Assembly: GCA_022606135.1 (NCBI GenBank)
Contig: JABYQN010000002.1
Span: 1,488,001-1,552,000 of the forward strand
Length of the DNA: 64,000 bases
Reading direction: 5' to 3'
Origin: Fomes fomentarius
Taxonomy: Eukaryota; Basidiomycota; Agaricomycetes; Polyporales; Polyporaceae
Every line of letters starts with the position of its first letter. Within the stretch, counting starts at the first letter, position 1. The notes beneath the pieces were generated by a model. The model saw nothing but the letters and a program-made list of their open reading frames with translations. It ran no database searches and was not told the origin of the DNA. The translations under genes were made by a program, and so were the position numbers. Shown piece by piece: positions 12,850 through 23,938 of this stretch.

Positions 12850-13194
12850 GCGTCCCCCTCCCGACACACGTAGCAAGGCAGCAAGCGACTAGTGAGCGAT
12901 AGATGCCTCATATCGCTCGTGGGGTTATGCTGATGGCCTGACAGCAACGACGCGAGTAGCACAGCATCCATTCATCCTCGACGCGCGGGACGAGCTGTCC
13001 GCTTCTATGCATGATACATTAGTAGTACTAGCAGGATCGCGAGCGGACAAGTCACACGTCCGACGCCGACTGCGATGCTTTCGCATTCGATTCCCCGCCC
13101 TTGGCGCGTTCGCACCAGCACGGCGGGCTTAAGCTTGCAGCGCTGTCTTCCTCACTTAGGCTCGTTCCCTGCCATTGGGACTCTCGCTCGCCGG

Positions 13195-13200
13195 TATATA
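13195..13200 (+). promoter_or_regulatory. TATA box of DUF2235 paralogue B
   Basis: TATATA 63 bp before the ATG at 13258. It argues for this start rather than the in-frame ATG at 13075, which lies upstream of the box. Confidence 0.6.
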
Positions 13201-13257
13201 GCTGCTTCGCGTGTACCCGTGCCAGGTGACCGCCCCTTCTCCCACTTGGCCTTCGAG

Positions 13258-15284
13258 ATGCCTGCCCCCATATCTTCAGCATCGCCTGTGATCAGCCCCA
13301 GTACGTCGGGATTCACGTCCTCGCCGACGCGGGACTCCACGTTCTCTCGCTCGTCGAGCGGCACCTCACAGACCTCGCTGGCTGCTGAGCACGACATTAT
13401 CCCGCCTAGCCATCCTGCTCGCACGCTCGTGCTCTGCTTCGACGGGACGGGTGACCAATTCGATGCTGACGTGGGTTTTCTAATAGTTTCCGAATGGCAG
13501 CGGTCTCTTTAACATAACCTATGTCCTGTAGAACTCTAACGTTGTGACGTTCTTCAGCCTGCTCAAGAAGGACGATCGAACTGAGCAGATGGTGTACTAT
13601 CAGGTGCGTAGTGCCTTTACCGCGTAGACCCGGTCCTGCACCTCATGCTTACGTGCTTGTCGATTACTTCTTCAGCCTGGAATTGGAACCTACACATCCA
13701 ACACTCAAAATGTCGAGGGAATCAAGGCTAAGTTTGGCAGGCTTCTCGATGAAATGCTCGCATGGAACCTGGGCTCACACGTCATGTGTATGTACCAGCG
13801 ATGAGTTCCGTAGTTTCGGTGCTGATTGCGATTGATAGCTGGATACGAGTTCCTCATGCAGAATTGTAGGTCTTGCTCTCTTGACATGCCGATAATGCCT
13901 TGACGTATAATCAGACCAGGCCGGCGATAAGATTTGCTTGTTCGGTTTCTCTCGAGGTGCCTACACTGCTCGTGCTCTTGCGGGAATGATCCACAAGGTC
14001 CGTCGTCAGGACTGAGACAACCGTATATGCACTGACCATGAGCGAAAAGGTGGGGTTGCTCCCTGCATGCAATCACGAGCAAGTTCCGTTCGCATACAGC
14101 ATGTACACGCGCAATGACGAGCTGGGCTGGGCTCAGTCTACTGCCTTCAAGAAGGCGTTCTCGATCGACGTAGACATCGATTTTATCGGAGTCTGGTAAG
14201 TTCGATCTTCACATGCCATCGTGTTCTATCTAACCCATCGTGACCTTTCTCTCTCCCGGCTCCAGGGATACGGTCGCCTCTGTTGGTATCGTCCCGCATA
14301 CCCTTCCCTTCACGCGTTCAAACACCGCCGTCCGAGTCTTCAGACACGCACTAGCACTGGACGAGCATCGCGTCCGCTTCAAGCCCGCCTTGTACATCCG
14401 TCCCAAGCCAGAGGACGCGGCGCTCGGAACTCAACCCGGGGACATGCCGAAGAACGACGTGACGTATGCGACACGCGATGGTAGTGAGGAGTCAGTGAAG
14501 AAGAAGCGCGTCAAGCAGAAGACGCTCATGCAGCGGTTCGAGAGCGAGGAAGGCGACTCCCACGCCCACGGTGAGACAGACGTCTTGGAAGTGTGGTTCG
14601 CGGGGTGCCACTGCGGTGCGTCATAATATCCCCCTCCACCGATGGCGCAGCCGATATTGACCGTATCGTCGAATGCCACTCTGTGCTCGTCCTGTCTGCA
14701 GATGTCGGTGGAGGCAGCGTCCAGAACGACACCCCCCACACGCTCGCTCGTATTCCACTGCGGTGGATGATCCGCGAGTGCTTCAGGATGAACACTGGCA
14801 TCCGGTTCCATGCCGAGCTACTCAGACGCATAGGTCTCGACCCTACAGCGCTGCACCCCGTCGTCCAGCCCCGTCCGCCTGCGTTGAAGCCCGATCCTGC
14901 GCACCGCGACAGCGTCGCGCAGCCCGTTGCGATGTCCACCGAGGAGGAACACGAGGTGCGCGATGCGCTCTCTCCGGTCTACGACCAGCTCTCGCTCGCA
15001 CCGTACTGGTGGGTCCTTGAAGTGTTGCCCGGGACGAAGAAGCGGAAGTGGGCACCGTACGTCTGTTCCTCTGTCATTACAGGCCCTCTGTTGAGATGCT
15101 AATGCTTGCTCTGTGTGGCGCGTTCAGACCGAACATGGGATACGGGAGGAAGGTCCCAAAGCGGCACACGCCGTTCCACGTCCACCGGAGTGTGAAGATT
15201 CGCATGGAAGCACAACAGGAACTCGAGGGTGGTCCGTACGTCCCAAAGGCGAGATTCCGGCATGAGCCTGTATGGGTTGACTGA
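13258..15284 (+). CDS. DUF2235 alpha/beta-hydrolase, paralogue B
   Basis: About 515 residues after splicing. Ser-rich leader (1-50), then ARTLVLCFDGTGDQFD, NSNVVTFFSLLKKDD, GIGTYTS, FLMQN, the nucleophile motif LFGFSRGAYTAR (Ser about residue 154), FIGVW-DTVASVG (Asp about 219), WFAGCHC-DVGGGSV (His about 334), RIPLRWMIRECFRMNTGIRF, YDQLSLAPYWWVLE and the C-terminal exon HVHRSVKIRMEA...VWVD. Every exon is open and all splice phases agree, so the gene looks functional. Start chosen by the TATA box and by the matching start of paralogue F, its closest relative here. No signal peptide or membrane segment is visible, so it is probably intracellular. Substrate unknown; a lipase/esterase-like role is inferred only from the fold and triad. 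Confidence 0.88.
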
Positions 15285-16366
15285 ACGCGTCTGTGTACTG
15301 ATCTGAGGACATTGGAGGCGATATGCGGTAATATACTGAAACACCTTACTAGTAGCCATGATGTATGCATATTCTCGCTCGTTATCAATCAATAATCCGT
15401 ATTCGCATCTAGCTTCGTACACCCGAAGTTGCAATAGATCTGACACGCCATTGGTAGTAGACTAGTATGGGTCGCATCACACATCTGTGGACCTAGACAG
15501 TGTCGGTTCGATGTGTCTGCCAGCTGTCCCCCATTCCCGAGCGAGTGGGATTAGAGGGCCGTCTATCCTTTTCAGTAGGCCCGCTCAATGTCTGCCTAGA
15601 AGAGACTATTACGAGCGAGTTGTGGCCCTACACCACACATCGACCCGCCGGCTGCAGTGACAGACGCGCGTTCTGTCACCGTCACCTGATCGTGACCGAC
15701 GCGAACTTCCCGGGCTGCCCGGCTGCGAGTCCGAGTCTCTGGCCTTGGACGCGCCGGCATCTCTCAGGCTCATCCATGAGGCCAGCGAGATGCTGTTCGT
15801 ATTCTATTCTTTACCACACAGCGTCCAACAATTCTCTGTAAGTCTAGACTGTCTCATTGGGTCAAGGGGACGACATTGAAGTCAATCCGGCGGGCGGGGT
15901 GACCCCGCTTAGTGACAAGCTGCGAACGATCAAGCATCTATTCCCTACGGGAAGGTCAGCCATCCAATCCTGAACCCCGCTGAAGCTTTAGTTTCTAACG
16001 TCTCGCATCGTCCAGAGCCGCGACAGCTAGCGTGAGAATGCCCAATTTCATATCGCCTGGGGCATGCGCCGATTCGCACTTGCCACTGACAGAGAATGCA
16101 GGTTTCAAGTTGTGAGTAGCCGTGAATAGCGGTAAGCTGCTTCATGTACTTGATTTCAGCCCTGCAGGGCGCATTCCCTTTCGCTGCCAAATCTTGCGGA
16201 TGATGGGCGACTGAAGACTGACGTGGTGACAGCTGCCTGGAAAGCGGACACCCCCCGAGCCCTTCGTTTGATATTCTCTCTCCGGTTCGTCCTTCTCCGA
16301 TATTAGTCAGCTCTGTTGCTCAGTTCACTGCTGGTAGGCCGCATCCTCGTCCCTCCGGACCTATCG
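15285..16366. other. intergenic between paralogues B and C, duplicated flanks
   Basis: No gene. The left part (to about 15706) matches the 3' flank of paralogue F in inverted orientation. The right part (from about 15840) matches the upstream region of paralogue D near 19340-19900, for example the shared GAGAATGCCCAA stretches near 16034 and 19631. Confidence 0.6.
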
Positions 16367-16374
16367 TATATAAG
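16367..16374 (+). promoter_or_regulatory. TATA box of DUF2235 paralogue C
   Basis: TATATAAG 61 bp before the ATG at 16428, the best match to a TATA consensus among the six paralogues. Confidence 0.65.
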
Positions 16375-16427
16375 ATGGCTGCACATGAATAGAGCAGGGT
16401 CATTTCAACCCGCTAGTCGATATCGAT

Positions 16428-18436
16428 ATGGCCACTTCTCCTTCCACCAGCTCGGCGGCCAACTCGCGCTATTTCGACTCTCCTGCTGTTTCGCGGCAGT
16501 CGTCCATGACCAGTGATACCGGGAGCACGGGTCGCATCGCTGACTTGTCTACTCAGCCTGCTCGAACCCTTGTGCTCTGTTTTGACGGCACGGGCGACAA
16601 GTTTGACGAAGACGTGCGTTCAGATATATATATATGTATGGCGCTCACGATGCGTACTGCGGACTTACGTTCTCCCGGAATAGTGCTCGAATGTTGTGCA
16701 GTTCTTCAGGCTACTCAAGAAGGACAATCACGATGAGCAGATGGTTTACTATCAGGTTTGTGTCCCTGTCTTGCGCTATCAACAGCTTGTCAATGCTTAC
16801 TTAACATTACTCTCTAGCCTGGTATTGGAACGTATACCTCCGGCAACCGTAGGCCCGGAAGTATCGTCAGTCAGGTCGACCAGCTCCTGGACCAGATGTT
16901 TGCTTGGAACCTCGGAGCGCACGTCATGAGTACGTTGCTATACTTTGTTGAACCCGCAGACATTCTCAGTCGTGAACCTTGTTTTGTCAGGCGGCTATGA
17001 ATTCCTCATGCAAAATTGTACGTGAATGGCAGCTATACACCGGGTCGAAACCTCCAACTTACGCCATGTTACATAGATAAGGAAGGTGATAAGATCTGCT
17101 TGTTCGGATTTTCTCGAGGTGCATACACCGCTCGAGCCCTGGCTGGCATGCTACACAAGGTGAGCTTACGGAGGCACGTTGTTTCATACCATAATGACGA
17201 GCTTCCTTAGGTTGGTCTACTCCCGGCATGGAATCAGCAGCAAGTCCCGTTCGCGTGGAGTACGTACATGTTGACCCTGGCCGAGGACCCTGATTGGAAG
17301 AAGTCCAACTTGTTCAAGGAAACGTTCTCAATCGACGTCAAGATTGACTTCCTTGGAGTTTGGTATGGCACTATATCACCTCCGCTCTTCAGATCGGTCT
17401 CTCATTGTCGCATTGGTACTCAGGGACACGGTCGCGTCCGTCGGGCTCGTCCCACTGCGCGGGCTGCCATTCACAAAACATAACCGCGCGATCAAGTGCT
17501 TCAGACACGCGCTTGCCCTGGACGAGCGTCGCGTGCGCTTCGTACCTGCATTGCACCGCCAGACAGTGCAGAATCGAGGTACGGTCCCGGACGAGACGAA
17601 CAGGCATGACACGCTCTGCGCGATGAGGTATGAGCCTCTATCCGAGTCCCAGCCGCTTCGTCCAGAGGCCACCCGCCTGGAGGACTTCGCCAGCCACAAT
17701 GGCTCCCACCAAGGGATCCACAAGCATAAAAAGAAGAAGACTGACGTACCACAAGTGCTAGAGGTGTGGTTCGCCGGGTGTCATTGTGGTGTGTCCAATA
17801 TACTGCCACAGACGTCTGAAACGCTGGTTATCTGAACATCAACTTACACAGACGTCGGCGGAGGCAGCGTGCCCAACGAAACGGCGCACTCCCTTGCCCG
17901 CATTCCTCTTCGCTGGATGATTCGCGAGTGCTTCAGGACAAACACCGGTATTCGCTTCCATGCCGAGTCGCTCCGCACCATTGGGCTCGACCCTGCTACC
18001 CTTCACCCGGAAGCCCTCGCACGCCCTCCCGCGCTCGACGCAAAGGACGTCGATCCATACAAGGACGCCAAGGACCTCCTGCACTGCACGGAGGAGGACC
18101 ACGAAGTGCGCGATGCGATCGCAGACATAGTCGACCAACTGGTCAAGAAGCCTGTCTGGTGGTCGCTCGAGTGGCTTCCCGCGGTCACGAAGAAGGATGG
18201 TTGGCAGTGGTACGTGGTCTGCTCAAGCTTGGTCGCAAGCTATCGAGTCGAGGTGGCGCGACATGATACTAAGGGATGTTGTTGTTCATACTAGGCCGAA
18301 CAATGGCAATGGGCGGAAACTGGAAGAAGGCCGTCCATTCAACGTTCACCGGAGCGTCAAGATTAGACAGGAGGGAGGCCTGAGGTATGAGATGAAGGTA
18401 CAACATAATGGTGCTAAGATCACCTGGGTGGATTGA
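16428..18436 (+). CDS. DUF2235 alpha/beta-hydrolase, paralogue C
   Basis: About 500 residues. Order of landmarks: Ser-rich leader, ARTLVLCFDGTGDKFDED, CSNVVQFFRLLKKDNHD, GIGTYTSG, GYEFLMQN, LFGFSRGAYTAR (nucleophile Ser), FLGVW-DTVASVG (Asp), WFAGCHC-DVGGGSV (His), RIPLRWMIRECF, LVKKPVWWSLEWLP and FNVHRSVKIRQEG...ITWVD. It shares with paralogue D features absent from A, B, E and F: a longer loop after QVPFAWSTY, the segment LPFTKHNRAIKCFRHA, and a VTKKDGW tail on the penultimate exon. C and D are therefore a recent tandem pair. All exons are open. Probably intracellular; substrate unknown. Confidence 0.88.
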
Positions 18437-18699
18437 GCGTGACATCGGGTGGATGTCTTCATTCATATAAATTTGCGACTACTAGCTGCGAACGTCTGCA
18501 GTGTCTGCTATCATAGCATCAATACTAATAGAGAGCACCTGCATCCTACTGATATGCACCCATACTGACGCACAATCAATTAACCTACTACTACATAGCG
18601 GTCCAGTGGAGTCTAGTAAATGTTGAACCTTGAATTTCTACTTGCATGCCCACCGTTGGCACTTTGTAAGTGCGCAATGAGTCAAGATTCAGACGATGA

Positions 18700-18995
18700 A
18701 TGCCAAGACGGTGGCGACCAGCGAACCACACTTCAAGTGTGTCCGTCTCCTTTTCCCCCCGTGGCTCCTTCGCATCCCCGTAGCCCTCGTCTTGTAGCAC
18801 TCCTCCTCCTCCAAGAAGTACTTCTGTCAGAGCTCTTGCCACTGCCAGACCGCTTTGACCTTTTTTTGAGGTTGAGGTTAACCGTTGAGGACAGTTTAGT
18901 CTACCAACGCACGTCGATGAACTTGAACTCGATGTGCATGTCGGTGGAAAACGTCTTCTCGAGTTGCCGTGCTGTATGCGAACGGTACTTGCTTG
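18700..18995 (-). pseudogene. DUF2235 relic, inverted, between paralogues C and D
   Basis: Read on the minus strand, three scattered family segments survive in the right order: QVPFAYS (about 18971-18991), KTFSTDMHIEF...IDVRW (about 18900-18960, matching KKAFSIDVDIDFIGVW) and TDTLEVWFAG (about 18712-18745). The frame between them is broken, the GFSRG exon and the C-terminal exons are missing, and the His-containing motif has decayed (GRHR for GCHC). It is a non-functional fragment in the orientation opposite to its neighbours. Confidence 0.7.
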
Positions 18996-19888
18996 CTGGA
19001 TTCGGGTTTCATATGGCGGCATTGCAAGAATACAAAGAGTCAGGTTCACAGATGCAGCGATGACACTGCCCCTGAGAGCACTGGCATTTTATTTCCCCAT
19101 TTTGGGCGGTAGCTGCACGATGAGCGGAATGAAGGACTTCAAGGCTAGAGCTAAGTACGGGGACCCATTGAAACATCAGAATCACTGAGATAGCCACGAT
19201 TTTGCCGGGGTGGTCAGAGCGTGAAACGATTCTACAAAGCGTCAGCGTCAAAATTATGGGTTTCGTAGCCGCGGACAGACGCCCGTTTCATTATTACCAT
19301 CGTGACCTCGATTCGAGTAAGCCAGTCCTCGTTCTGCAATGGTATGTAAGTCTAGGCTATCTCAGCAGTGTCAGCAGTGTCAGCACTACCGTGTCAAGAA
19401 TAGTCTGCCCTAGGCAGACACCGGGCGGGCCTACTATTGACAAGTGGGAGAGACGGCCCTACAAGGTCAAGACGTGATTGAAGTTGACTCCCGACGGTTA
19501 GTGACAAGTTGCGAACATTCCACTGGGCTAAGCACCTATAGTGAATATCAGCCATCCAACCCTCGCTGAAAAAGTACTCTCTTGCGTCTCACGACGTCGC
19601 CACTGGCAGCTCGCCAGACGCCCTAGCATGAGAATGCCCAACTTTCTATCAGCAGGTGGCCGAGGGGCATGCGCCAGTTTCGTGGAATTGGCCACCACGT
19701 TGTAACCTTCATGTACTTTCGCATCCGACTAGCTTCCCAATCCTAGCCCCTACAGGTCGCGTTCCCTGTCGAAGTGTTGCGGAGCATTGGACGACTGGAC
19801 GTTGACATGGTGGCAGCTGCCTTGAAAACAGCGTCCCTCCGGGTTCCCTTGCTTGCCAGCTTACATCCTCGTCATTGCAGCTCAGCAG
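18996..19888. other. intergenic upstream of paralogue D
   Basis: No gene seen. The part from about 19340 is the duplicated upstream flank shared with paralogue C. A short direct repeat (CAGCAGTGTCAGCAGTGTCA) sits near 19363. Confidence 0.5.
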
Positions 19889-19894
19889 TATATA
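19889..19894 (+). promoter_or_regulatory. TATA box of DUF2235 paralogue D
   Basis: TATATA 47 bp before the ATG at 19936, in the position equivalent to that of paralogue C. Confidence 0.55.
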
Positions 19895-19935
19895 TTCCCA
19901 TGGCCGCACGCAGGTCACTTGCATCGCTATTGGAC

Positions 19936-21909
19936 ATGATCTCTTCTCCTTCCACCAGCTCGGCGGCGGTCGACTCGGGCTACTTCGACTCTCTGGCTGT
20001 CTCGCGGCGGTCCAGTGATACCGGGAGCACGGGTCGCTTCGCCGACTCGTCTAGTCATGCTCGGACTCTTGTACTCTGTTTTGACGGGACAGGCGAAAAG
20101 TTCGATGAAGACGTGCGTTCAGACATATATATATCGCTCACGATGCATACTGTGGACTCACGTTCTTCCGGAATAGTGCTCGAATGTTGTGCAGTTCTTC
20201 AGGCTACTCAGGAAGGACAATCACGATGAGCAGATAGTTTACTATCAGGTTCGTGTCCCTGTCCTGCGCTTTCAAGAGGTCGCTGTTCACTTGATGTTAC
20301 ACCGTAGCCTGGTATTGGGACGTATACCTCCGGCACGCGGAGTCCTGGAAGTCTCATCAGTCGGGTTGACCAGCTCCTGGACCAGATGTTTGCTTGGAAC
20401 CTCGGATCGCACGTCATGGGTACGAGTCTATTATATTTTTTTGAACCCGTAGAGAACTGTATCACATACCTTTCCTTGCCAGGCGGCTATGAATTCCTTA
20501 TGCAAAATTGTACGTGCCTTTATACACGTGGTGGAAGCCTCGATTGACGCCATTTTACACAGATAAGGAAGGTGATAAAATCTGTTTGTTCGGATTTTCT
20601 CGAGGTGCATATACAGCTCGAGCGCTGGCCGGCATGCTGCACAAGGTGATCGAAGCTTATTGATGCACGCGTCTTTCACACCTTAGTGATGGACTGTCTA
20701 AGGTTGGTCTACTCCCAGTATGCAATCACCAGCAAATCCCCTTCGCATGGAGTACGTACCGCTTGACCAAGGTACAAGACCCGGATTGGAAGAAGTCTAG
20801 CTTGTTCAAAGACACATTCTCAACCAACGTAAAAATTGACTTCATCGGAGTATGGTATGGCACTAAATTACCTCCGCCCGTCACTGCGTTTGTCTCTTAT
20901 TCTTCCATTCGTGCTCAGGGACACGGTCACCTCTGTCGGGCTCATCCCACTGCGCAGCCTGCCATTCACGAAGCATAACCGCGCGATCAAGTGCTTCAGA
21001 CACGCGCTTGCCCTGGACGAGCGTCGTGTGCGCTTCAGACCTGCATTTCATCGCCATACAGTGCATAACCGAGGCACCGTTCCGGACGAGACGAACAGGC
21101 ATGACACGCTCTGCGCGATGAGGCATGAACCTCTATCCGAGTCTCACTTCGCTAGTGAAGCTGGCTCCCATCGCGGTATTCTCAAGCATGAAATGAAGGA
21201 TACCAGTGTGCCATCAGTGCTACAGGTGTGGTTCGCCGGGGGTCACTGTGGTATGCCCAATATCCAATATCATACTACTGTAGAGACACCTGATATCTTG
21301 ATAACTCACACAGATGTCGGCGGAGGCAGCGTGCCCAACGAAACACTCCACTCACTTTCTCGCATTCCTCTTCGCTGGATGATTCGCGAGTGCTTCAGGG
21401 CGAACACCGGCATTCGCTTCCGCCCCGAGTCGCTCCGCAACGTTGGGCTCGATCTTGCGACCTTGCACCCACACGTCCTCACACGCCCCCCTGCGCTCAA
21501 AGCAAAGGACATCGGTACTACTTACACAAATGCCAAGGACCTCCCGCACTGCACGGAGGAGGATCACGAAGTGCGCGACGCGATCGCAGGCATAGTTGAC
21601 AAACTGGTCACGAAGCCGATCTGGTGGTTGCTCGAGTGGCTTCCCGCTGTCACGAAGAAGGATGGCTGGTGGTGGTACGTCACCGTGGTTCTGTTCAAGC
21701 TTGGTCGCAAGCGATCGAGAGTGGTGCGATAGGGCGCTAACGGATGATATTTTATTTTCTATAGTAGTCCGAACAATGGCAATGGGCGGAAACTGCCAGA
21801 AGACGGTCCATTTCACGTTCACCGGAGCGTGAAGATCAGGCAGGAGGCAGGCCTCAAGTATGAGATGAAGGTACAACACAATGACGCTAAGATCGTCTGG
21901 GTGGATTGA
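19936..21909 (+). CDS. DUF2235 alpha/beta-hydrolase, paralogue D
   Basis: Nearest relative is paralogue C and the exon structure is the same. Landmarks: HARTLVLCFDGTGEKFDED, CSNVVQFFRLLRKDNHD, GIGTYTSG, GYEFLMQN, LFGFSRGAYTAR, FIGVW-DTVTSVG, WFAGGHC-DVGGGSV, RIPLRWMIRECFRANTGIRF, WWLLEWLP and FHVHRSVKIRQEA...IVWVD. The triad residues remain, but the Cys two places before the His is Gly here (GGHC for GCHC). The start was placed by alignment with paralogue C; an upstream in-frame ATG at 19901 would lengthen the leader by a few residues. All exons are open. Substrate unknown. Confidence 0.86.
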
Positions 21910-22039
21910 ACGCGAGACCCGGTGGGGGTCCTCATTTCTTTCTTTGCGACTAGCTACAGATGTCTACACATATCATCGTCCCCGACCTCAGCCTGATTTA
22001 CATACGGGATCGTTGTTAATTTTAAGGACTAGTAGCTTC

Positions 22040-22762
22040 GGCCTCGGCTTGAAGATTGAAGATGAAGCAGACGTCAAAGAGGTCTGGTAGTGGGAACTTG
22101 AGCTCTGGCACAAGTCAGGTCAGGCGGCGAGGTGGTGCGGCTACTACGAGAAGCTGTTCTCCGAGGGTGACACGGATGCGAAGGGGGCCGCTCGATAGGA
22201 AGACGGGCGTCCTCGAGGTAGCTTGGACATTCAGAGACGCGGCGGGGGATCGTTTAACCCGATGCCCACGAGCTTCTCAGCCACAGCCAGGCCCGGACAT
22301 GAAGGCGCCATGATCGGAGCGCGCGTGGCAGTTCACCATGGATATCGGGGCGTCCAGTGGAGGCGCGCGCGGGGGCAGATGTCACCTATTGAACTGACGG
22401 AGTCGGACTCGGAGCGCGGGAACTTGAAGCCAATGACGTCGATGTTCAGGAGGAAGAGGAGGACGCGCGCGATATGCGGCACTTGGAGAAGATCTTCGAC
22501 CGAGCTCGTCAAGGCGCCGTGTTAGTAGTGTTGGGGCTCGTCCCAACCACAGGCGATGCTTTGCGATGACTATTTTTGCTCGTTGTTCCCGGAGCATGAT
22601 TTACCAGTCCGTGCATTACGCAGGCTGCACCTGGGTAAGGGGCGGGAGATACGGTCGCACAGACGGCTGTTCTATGAGCATCTTGATGTGAAGGCACGTA
22701 CAGGTAGTCGAAATATAAGTGGGGAGTGGTTGAACCATTCTGGGTGGACTGAAGACCTTACA
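22040..22762 (+). pseudogene. DUF2235 relic downstream of paralogue D
   Basis: Family fragments appear in order but in different frames: DEADVKEVW followed at once by a stop near 22090 (compare ETDVKEVWFAG of paralogue A); EEEEDARDM...KIFDR...VLGLVPTTG near 22450-22555 (compare EEEEERQDAM, IYDQL and ILELFP of A); and a C-terminal exon-like piece near 22640-22753, ending in a GGGTGGACTGA that reads WVD-stop in a shifted frame. The N-terminal half, with the GFSRG nucleophile, is absent. The KEVW and EEEED signatures point to an A-like parent rather than to C or D. Confidence 0.6.
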
Positions 22763-23880
22763 TAGATTCCGATTCTCGGATACTGAGTATTTGACTAATG
22801 TTATCTGCACCCTCTGCGATTTCAGTGCGTTCTTCTTACTTCCAATACTCCGGTTCAGTACATGCTCAAAACCGAGTCTTCTTCGTGCACCATGAACATG
22901 TGGAGGCGGGGGTCCCGTACTTAAAATTGAGGATCAGGAGCCTTCTACCGTCTCCCTAGTATCATGTCCAGCTGGACTAGGTTCGGAGCAAGCCCGCTTG
23001 CTTCCTTCGTGTGGACATCAGTATGGAGTCACCGTATGGAATGCAGCCTGGCAGGGATAGTCTTAACAAGTGCCAATAGATCGGGGAGATCTTGAACTGA
23101 TGCAGCAGACTGAGCCTGAGAGGAGGAGTAGGCGCGCGCTTGTTATGCTCTCCAGACTCCAACGTCCAACTTCCATGCACGTTGCGAACGAAGAAGTTGC
23201 CCGAAGGTGGACAACTGCTCCTCTTAATGAGGCGGCTTGGAGGGAATGGGTTAGGTCTGCTGACAGCAGCGAAAGCAGGGTACTAAGGCCGACCTCATCT
23301 GCCAGGTGGACGTGGGAGAAGGCCGACTAACCTCCTTCTTAGACCGGCGGACTACCGGTCTTCCTCACAACTCAAGCTCTCTAGCTGCTAGTTTCAAACT
23401 GTGGCAATGGACCGGTGCAATCCTACCCCATCGCCCCCGACCGAAATGCAGTAAGGAATCTTGAAGGGGGCATCGTTGTGAATAGTCGCAGTGCGCTAGA
23501 CGGTAGCTGTACACCGGGAAGACGTTTTCCGGGACGCTCGCCAGTCAAGCTTGAAGCCTAGCAGTTGGGAGACAAGACGCTGGCAGGGACGTCCGTCATC
23601 GGCTACATCGTGCGTATGGGCACAAGGCTGAACGTCGCTGCGTGTGGGAGCGAGCCGGCTGAGAAGCAAGGCGAGCTTCCATGCACTGCTATATGTAGGT
23701 GTTAGGCGACCAGGATCGGCCTGTAGCTCGGGCGGGCTTGTGGCTTCTTCGATATCGCCGGACCATCTGCCCCTCGCGCCCGACAGTCTCACACTTGATC
23801 TGGGCTGAGTGAAAAGCGTGGGCGAGAAGATGGACGTCTGGGATGGCCCACTCAATTCATCGCCTGTCAATCCGCAACAA
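22763..23880. other. intergenic between the relic and paralogue E
   Basis: An open frame at 23070-23330 (about 86 codons) has no recognisable domain and I do not call it. Otherwise nothing is seen apart from the promoter of paralogue E at the right edge. Confidence 0.45.
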
Positions 23881-23886
23881 TATATA
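23881..23886 (+). promoter_or_regulatory. TATA box of DUF2235 paralogue E
   Basis: TATATA 58 bp before the ATG at 23939. Confidence 0.6.
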
Positions 23887-23938
23887 CCTCACCAGAAGCC
23901 CTCCACAGATCCGCCACCGTTCTCTCTTTGTGCGCAAC

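Larger units (their letters stand above)
12850..15706 (+). repeat. segmental duplication, copy 1 (contains paralogue B)
   Basis: The flanks as well as the gene match, in inverted orientation, the block at about 34984-37858. Upstream landmark: the segment starting CCCGACACACGTAGCAAGGC near 12859 recurs as the reverse complement near 37850. Downstream landmark: TCACCGTCACCTGATCGTGA near 15675 recurs inverted near 34990-35012. Both copies are about 2.86-2.87 kb. The boundaries are judged by eye. Confidence 0.75.
15840..18500 (+). repeat. tandem duplication unit 1 (contains paralogue C)
   Basis: Upstream flank, gene and short 3' flank resemble the block at about 19340-21960, offset by about 3.5 kb (start codons 16428 and 19936; stop codons 18436 and 21909). 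Edges are approximate. Confidence 0.7.
19340..21960 (+). repeat. tandem duplication unit 2 (contains paralogue D)
   Basis: Second copy of the unit described at about 15840-18500; promoter flank, all exons and the start of the 3' flank align by eye. Confidence 0.7.

Noticed and set aside
13075..13257. Upstream in-frame ATG for paralogue B giving a 61-residue extension
   Set aside because: It lies upstream of the TATA box at 13195 and the extension is not matched in the other paralogues.
23070..23330. 86-codon frame between the D-side relic and paralogue E
   Set aside because: I compared it with the DUF2235 exons and saw no match, and it has no other recognisable feature.
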